A DNA stretch of 8,753 bases from an uncultured Oscillospiraceae bacterium (GTDB lineage Bacteria; Bacillota; Clostridia; Oscillospirales; Oscillospiraceae): assembly GCA_900751035.1 (NCBI GenBank), contig CAADSF010000037.1:1-8753 (forward strand), in the 5' to 3' direction. A program made the translations under genes and the position numbers. Position 1 is the stretch's first letter. Every line of letters starts with the position of its first letter. The notes below the pieces were generated by a model. The model saw nothing but the letters and a program-made list of their open reading frames with translations, did not search any database and had not been told where the DNA came from. Shown in pieces: positions 5,624 through 8,753 of this stretch.

Positions 5624-6582
5624 TGAAAAGCGTTGGTAAGTTTCTGAAATCGCAGGCAATCCTCTGCCTTCTGGCATTATTCATTGTGTTCCTTGCAATC
5701 AGCAGACCCAGCTTCGTCTCCCCTGCCAATATCAAAAACGTTCTGATGGATGCGTCCATTTACGGTGTCGCCGCAATGGCCATGACCATCGCAATCATCA
5801 CCGGCGCGTTTGATTTGTCTCTTTCGGCAAACTTTGCATGGGCGCAGATTTTCTTCTGCTTCCTGCTCAATACATGGGGCGATACGGCAGGCGGCATTCT
5901 GCTGGCGTTTGTATGTACACTGCTGTCAACCATGGCGATTGGCGCGATCAACGGACTTGTAATCGTGAAGGGCGATATCCCGGCCTTTATCGCGACCATG
6001 GGCATGAGCTATATGATTAAGGGCGGCTGTCTGGTCTTTACCGGCGGCGATATGATTGCAACATCCAACACCTTTATTGCCGAGTTCGGCAAGGGCACCT
6101 TCCTCGGCCAGTCCTACCTGACCTACATCTTCATCCTGGTTGCAGTCGTCTGCCATCTGTTTATGAAATACACACAGGCCGGGCGGAATTTCTATGCAAC
6201 CGGCGGAAACATCGTCTCGGCAAAGCTGTCCGGCATCAAGGTCAATGCATACCGCTTTGCAACGTTTGTCATTCTCGGTCTTGCGGCCGGTCTGGCCGGC
6301 TGTATGTATGTCTGTGAAATCCGTGCCGGTTCCGTGCTCTACGGAACAGACCTGTCTCTGACCTGCATTGCAGCTACAGTTGTCGGCGGAACCTCGCTGT
6401 CCGGCGGCAAGGGCGGCGTACACCGCACGGTCATTGGTATTCTCCTGCTCTATGTTATGTACAAGGGTCTTGGCTTCCTTGGCCTTGGCGGATACATGAA
6501 TACAATGGTCAAAGGCATCGTGCTGCTGTTGGTTGTTTCCTTTGATGCGTTTGTCACCCAGAGCGGCACAAAAAAAGCCTGA
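5623..6582 (+). CDS. Sugar ABC transporter permease 2 (RbsC-like)
   Basis: Second channel subunit, 319 residues, of the same family as permease 1 but clearly diverged. Visible motifs: a first hydrophobic helix at about 10-27, NVLMDASIYGVAAMAM, TGAFDLSLS (60-68, equal to the family's GGxDLS with Ala for the second Gly and Phe for the following residue), NGLVIVKGDIPAFIATMGM, AGRNFYATGGNIVSAKLSGI as the coupling segment, and VVGGTSLSGGKGG (GGTSLSGG at 255-262). The ATG overlaps the permease 1 stop by one base; AAGGAGG at 5606-5612 lies inside the permease 1 gene. Together with permease 1 it probably makes a heterodimer. Many relatives of this family use a single permease as a homodimer, so two distinct genes here are informative. 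Confidence 0.94.
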   Translation: MKSVGKFLKSQAILCLLALFIVFLAISRPSFVSPANIKNVLMDASIYGVAAMAMTIAIITGAFDLSLSANFAWAQIFFCFLLNTWGDTAGGILLAFVCTLLSTMAIGAINGLVIVKGDIPAFIATMGMSYMIKGGCLVFTGGDMIATSNTFIAEFGKGTFLGQSYLTYIFILVAVVCHLFMKYTQAGRNFYATGGNIVSAKLSGIKVNAYRFATFVILGLAAGLAGCMYVCEIRAGSVLYGTDLSLTCIAATVVGGTSLSGGKGGVHRTVIGILLLYVMYKGLGFLGLGGYMNTMVKGIVLLLVVSFDAFVTQSGTKKA

Positions 6583-6630
6583 TGCTGCGGCACATCTTAT
6601 ATTGATTTCACATACCCAACTACATTTAAT

Positions 6631-6635
6631 GGAGG
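6631..6635 (+). promoter_or_regulatory. Ribosome binding site that sets the cupin-protein start
   Basis: GGAGG lies 8 nt before the ATG at 6644. The same frame stays open upstream into the end of permease 2, but those codons overlap a well-supported gene and have no ribosome site. Confidence 0.8.
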
Positions 6636-6643
6636 AATTTAAA

Positions 6644-7864
6644 ATGACAAGGAAAGAAATCGCACAAAAGCTCCTGCAAGAGGGCGAAGGTATTCTCCGT
6701 CTGACTCCTACATGGGTTCCCCGTTCCTTCTGCCGTCCGGGCCGCAGAATCAAGCTGCATCCGGATGATTACTACGCGCTGGGCCTTTCGCGCGGCGGCA
6801 TCGACGAGCGCTGGTTCGCCTCCACGACGCACGCGGAAAACGGCCCCGGCACCCCGGACGACGAGGGCCTGTCCTATGTTGTGAGCGCAGACGACAGCGA
6901 AAAAATGCTGCTGCGCGAGATGGTTTCCGAGCTGGGCGCGGACGTGATCGGCGAGTTCCTCTGGAACAAATATCACAGATGGCCCGCCTATTCCAAGTTC
7001 TTCGATAACCTCGGCCCGCTGCCGCATCATATCCACCAGCGCGATGAGCATGCCGCGCTGACCGGTCAGGCCGGCAAGCCGGAAATGTACTTCTTCCCCG
7101 CGCAGGTCAACAACTACCGCGGCGAGCGCGCCGAGACCTATTTCGGCCTCAATCCCGGCACGACAAAGGAAGAACTCAAGCAGAGCCTGATGAATTTCAC
7201 CAAGGGCGATAACAAGATTCTGGAACTCTCCCGCGCCTACAAGCAGGAGGTCGATACCGGCTACGATGTGCCCGCCGGCGTCCTGCATGCGCCCGGTACG
7301 CTCTGCACCTATGAGCCGCAGTTTGCGTCCGACGTGTTTGCAATGTACCAGTCCGTCCTGTGGGGCGACCACTGCACGCCGGAGGAGCTTCTGTGGAAGG
7401 ATACGCCGCAGGACAAGCTCGGCGACTTCGATTATCTCGTCGACGTGGTCGACTGGGAAAAGAATGTGGATCCCGAATTCCACAAGCACCGCTTCATGGC
7501 TCCGAAGCCTGTCCGCCCGATGGAGGAAATGCAGAAGGAGGGCTATATCGAGGAGTGGATCTGCTACAAGTGCAAGCTCGCCTGCGCAAAGCGTCTGACA
7601 GTCCTGCCCGGCCAGACCGTCACCATCAAGGACGGTGCGCCCTATGGCATGATCATGCTGCAGGGCCACGGCACCATGGGCAAATGGGACATCGAGACCC
7701 CGACGCAGATCCGCTTCGGCCAGCTGACGCACGACGAATACTTCGTCACGGCCGACGCTGCAAAGAAGGGCGTTGTGATTACGAATACCAGCAAATCCGA
7801 TCCGATTGTCATGCTGAAGCATTTCGGCGAGAACCCGGATCTTGTGATTGAAGACGAGGACTGA
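6644..7864 (+). CDS. Phosphomannose-isomerase-like cupin protein, probable sugar or sugar-phosphate isomerase
   Basis: A 406-residue soluble protein that aligns by eye with class I (ManA-type) phosphomannose isomerase. Shared landmarks: GIDERWFAST for the family's 'GExW.vS'; LGPLPHHIHQRDEHA (125-137) at the position of the metal-binding QxHP motif; GKPEMYFFP with Glu147; LNPGTTKEELKQSL; VPAGVLHAPGT with His215; and YEPQFASDVF. Predicted metal ligands are His129, His131, Glu147 and His215, so the first ligand is His where ManA has Gln. The catalytic Arg that normally follows the SD motif is not seen. Residues from about 290 on form a second cupin-like part with an unusual CX2CX3C cluster (Cys307, 310, 314). 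It follows permease 2 by 61 nt with no terminator between, so it is probably cotranscribed and acts on the imported sugar in the cytoplasm. Its third-codon positions are more GC-rich than those of the permeases. Substrate not known. Confidence 0.8.
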   Translation: MTRKEIAQKLLQEGEGILRLTPTWVPRSFCRPGRRIKLHPDDYYALGLSRGGIDERWFASTTHAENGPGTPDDEGLSYVVSADDSEKMLLREMVSELGADVIGEFLWNKYHRWPAYSKFFDNLGPLPHHIHQRDEHAALTGQAGKPEMYFFPAQVNNYRGERAETYFGLNPGTTKEELKQSLMNFTKGDNKILELSRAYKQEVDTGYDVPAGVLHAPGTLCTYEPQFASDVFAMYQSVLWGDHCTPEELLWKDTPQDKLGDFDYLVDVVDWEKNVDPEFHKHRFMAPKPVRPMEEMQKEGYIEEWICYKCKLACAKRLTVLPGQTVTIKDGAPYGMIMLQGHGTMGKWDIETPTQIRFGQLTHDEYFVTADAAKKGVVITNTSKSDPIVMLKHFGENPDLVIEDED

Positions 7865-7874
7865 TATGCGAAAC

Positions 7875-7903
7875 ATGGGGTGCCGCGCTGCACGGCACCC
7901 CAT
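7875..7903 (+). terminator. Strong hairpin after the operon, probable terminator
   Basis: ATGGGGTGCCG (7875-7885) pairs perfectly with CGGCACCCCAT (7893-7903) around a 7-nt loop, starting 11 nt after the cupin stop codon. The stem is strong, but the run after it (TCTCAAC) is poor in T, so termination may be partial and some transcripts may reach the next gene. Confidence 0.6.
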
Positions 7904-7930
7904 TCTCAACAATATAAAGGAGCGTCCGCT

Positions 7931-8753
7931 ATGCTGGAGGCGCGAGATCTAACAAAAAAATACAGTACACGTACCGCTGTCGATCACCTGAGCTTCACCA
8001 TCGGAGAGCGGCAGATTTGCGGCTTTCTGGGCGTGAACGGCGCAGGAAAATCCACGACGATGAATATGTTAACAGGCTGTCTGGCGCCGACATCCGGCGA
8101 CGTTCTGCTGGACGGCGTCAGCATTCTGGACGGCGGAGCCACCATTCGGCAGAAAATCGGATATCTGCCGGAGATCCCGCCCGTCTATCCGGAAATGACG
8201 CCGCAGGAATACCTTTCATTCGTCGCTGCACTCAAAGGCGTCCCAAAGAAGCAGGTTCCGCAGGCGGTCGACTATGCGCTTGAAGCAACGCAGATTACTG
8301 CGGTGCGTGACCGGCTGATCGGGAATCTCTCCAAGGGATACCGGCAGCGTGTCGGGATCTCGCAGGCAGTGCTCGCAGAGCCTGCTATCGTGATTCTCGA
8401 TGAGCCGACTGTCGGCCTGGACCCGGAGCAGATTCTCCAGATTCGTCATCTGATTACAGAACTCGGAAAAACACGCACTGTGATCCTTAGCAGCCATATT
8501 CTCAGTGAAATTCAGGCGGTATGCACAGATTTGCTTGTCATTGCGCAAGGGCGGCTTGCCGCCTGCGGCGCCCTGCGGGAGCTCGAACACAGCTACACGC
8601 GCCGCGCCCGGCTGGAATTGTGCGCCCGATGCGGCAAACAGCAGGCAGAGCAGCTTTTGCAGCCATTCGTGCCGCAGCTTACCGGCATAGACATTTCACA
8701 GGTTGATGCGCAGCATATACTGGTTCAGGCAGACTGCGCGGCGGGTGCGGAAC
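7931..8753 (+). CDS. ABC-2-type transporter ATP-binding protein, 5' part (runs off the right edge)
   Basis: The frame is open from the ATG at 7931 to the end of the window, giving 274 codons with no stop. AAAGGAG lies 8 nt upstream. It is a single nucleotide-binding domain of the CcmA/NatA/GldA type that energises export or multidrug transporters: MLEARDLTKKY, Walker A GVNGAGKST (34-42), Q-loop region GYLPEIPPVY, signature LSKGYRQR (from 133), Walker B IVILDEPTVGLDP (Asp157-Glu158) and H-loop SSH (His189). After about residue 220 comes a C-terminal extension with CARCGK, of unknown role. In this family such genes are normally followed by an ABC-2 permease gene, which would lie outside the window. 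It is unlike the sugar importer in type and follows a hairpin, so it is probably a separate function, though no clear promoter is visible in the short gap before it. Confidence 0.92.
   Translation, partial: MLEARDLTKKYSTRTAVDHLSFTIGERQICGFLGVNGAGKSTTMNMLTGCLAPTSGDVLLDGVSILDGGATIRQKIGYLPEIPPVYPEMTPQEYLSFVAALKGVPKKQVPQAVDYALEATQITAVRDRLIGNLSKGYRQRVGISQAVLAEPAIVILDEPTVGLDPEQILQIRHLITELGKTRTVILSSHILSEIQAVCTDLLVIAQGRLAACGALRELEHSYTRRARLELCARCGKQQAEQLLQPFVPQLTGIDISQVDAQHILVQADCAAGAE

Noticed and set aside
4916..5677. 253-codon open frame opposite permease 1
   Set aside because: Antisense to a clear permease gene; the translation is Asp/His/Asn-rich, as expected from reverse reading of hydrophobic codons.
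6626..7912. 428-codon open frame opposite the cupin gene
   Set aside because: It spans the whole cupin gene and the terminator hairpin, and has no ribosome site or recognisable domain; it is an antisense artefact.
1..8753. CRISPR array, tRNA or rRNA gene, insertion sequence or prophage remnant
   Set aside because: No spaced direct repeats, no tRNA-like cloverleaf, no transposase-like frame and no terminal repeats were found on either strand.

Overview
The window looks like a carbohydrate-uptake and catabolism locus from a Gram-positive member of the Firmicutes, most likely a gut clostridial lineage of the Oscillospiraceae/Ruminococcaceae type. The reasons are strong GGAGG-type ribosome sites, a lipobox-bearing sugar-binding lipoprotein in place of a periplasmic protein, moderately GC-rich genes with AT-rich spacers, and a LacI-controlled CUT2 sugar transporter. 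The lineage is inferred from style; there is no taxonomic marker gene here.

Layout from left to right. Positions 1-75 (minus) hold the first 25 codons of a gene that runs off the left edge; it may be a class II aldolase, but too little is visible to be sure. Positions 212-1261 (minus) encode a sugar-binding lipoprotein, followed by an intrinsic terminator. Positions 1262-1624 hold its promoter, two operators and a terminator-like hairpin in its leader. Positions 1625-2671 (minus) encode a LacI-family regulator with its own terminator. Positions 2672-3115 are a divergent control region with one promoter for the regulator, two candidate promoters for the rightward operon and three operators. 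Positions 3116-7864 (plus) are a tight operon: two-domain sugar ABC ATPase, two different RbsC-type permeases, and a phosphomannose-isomerase-like cupin protein. A hairpin at 7875-7903 separates this operon from the 5' part of an ABC-2-type transporter ATPase (7931 to the right edge), which is probably unrelated.

How it works together (inference). The lipoprotein captures a sugar outside the cell, the permease pair with the double ATPase imports it, and the cupin protein, perhaps with the product of the left-edge gene, processes it. The LacI protein probably represses both arms. Five copies of a TTTAAWCGWTTAAA-like palindrome lie in the two control regions. The two that sit just downstream of the best promoters have nearly identical sequence, orientation and spacing (11 nt after the -10 box).

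The most novel-looking parts are the cupin enzyme, whose metal-site pattern departs from classical phosphomannose isomerase, and the doubled control architecture with a possible attenuator in the binding-protein leader.
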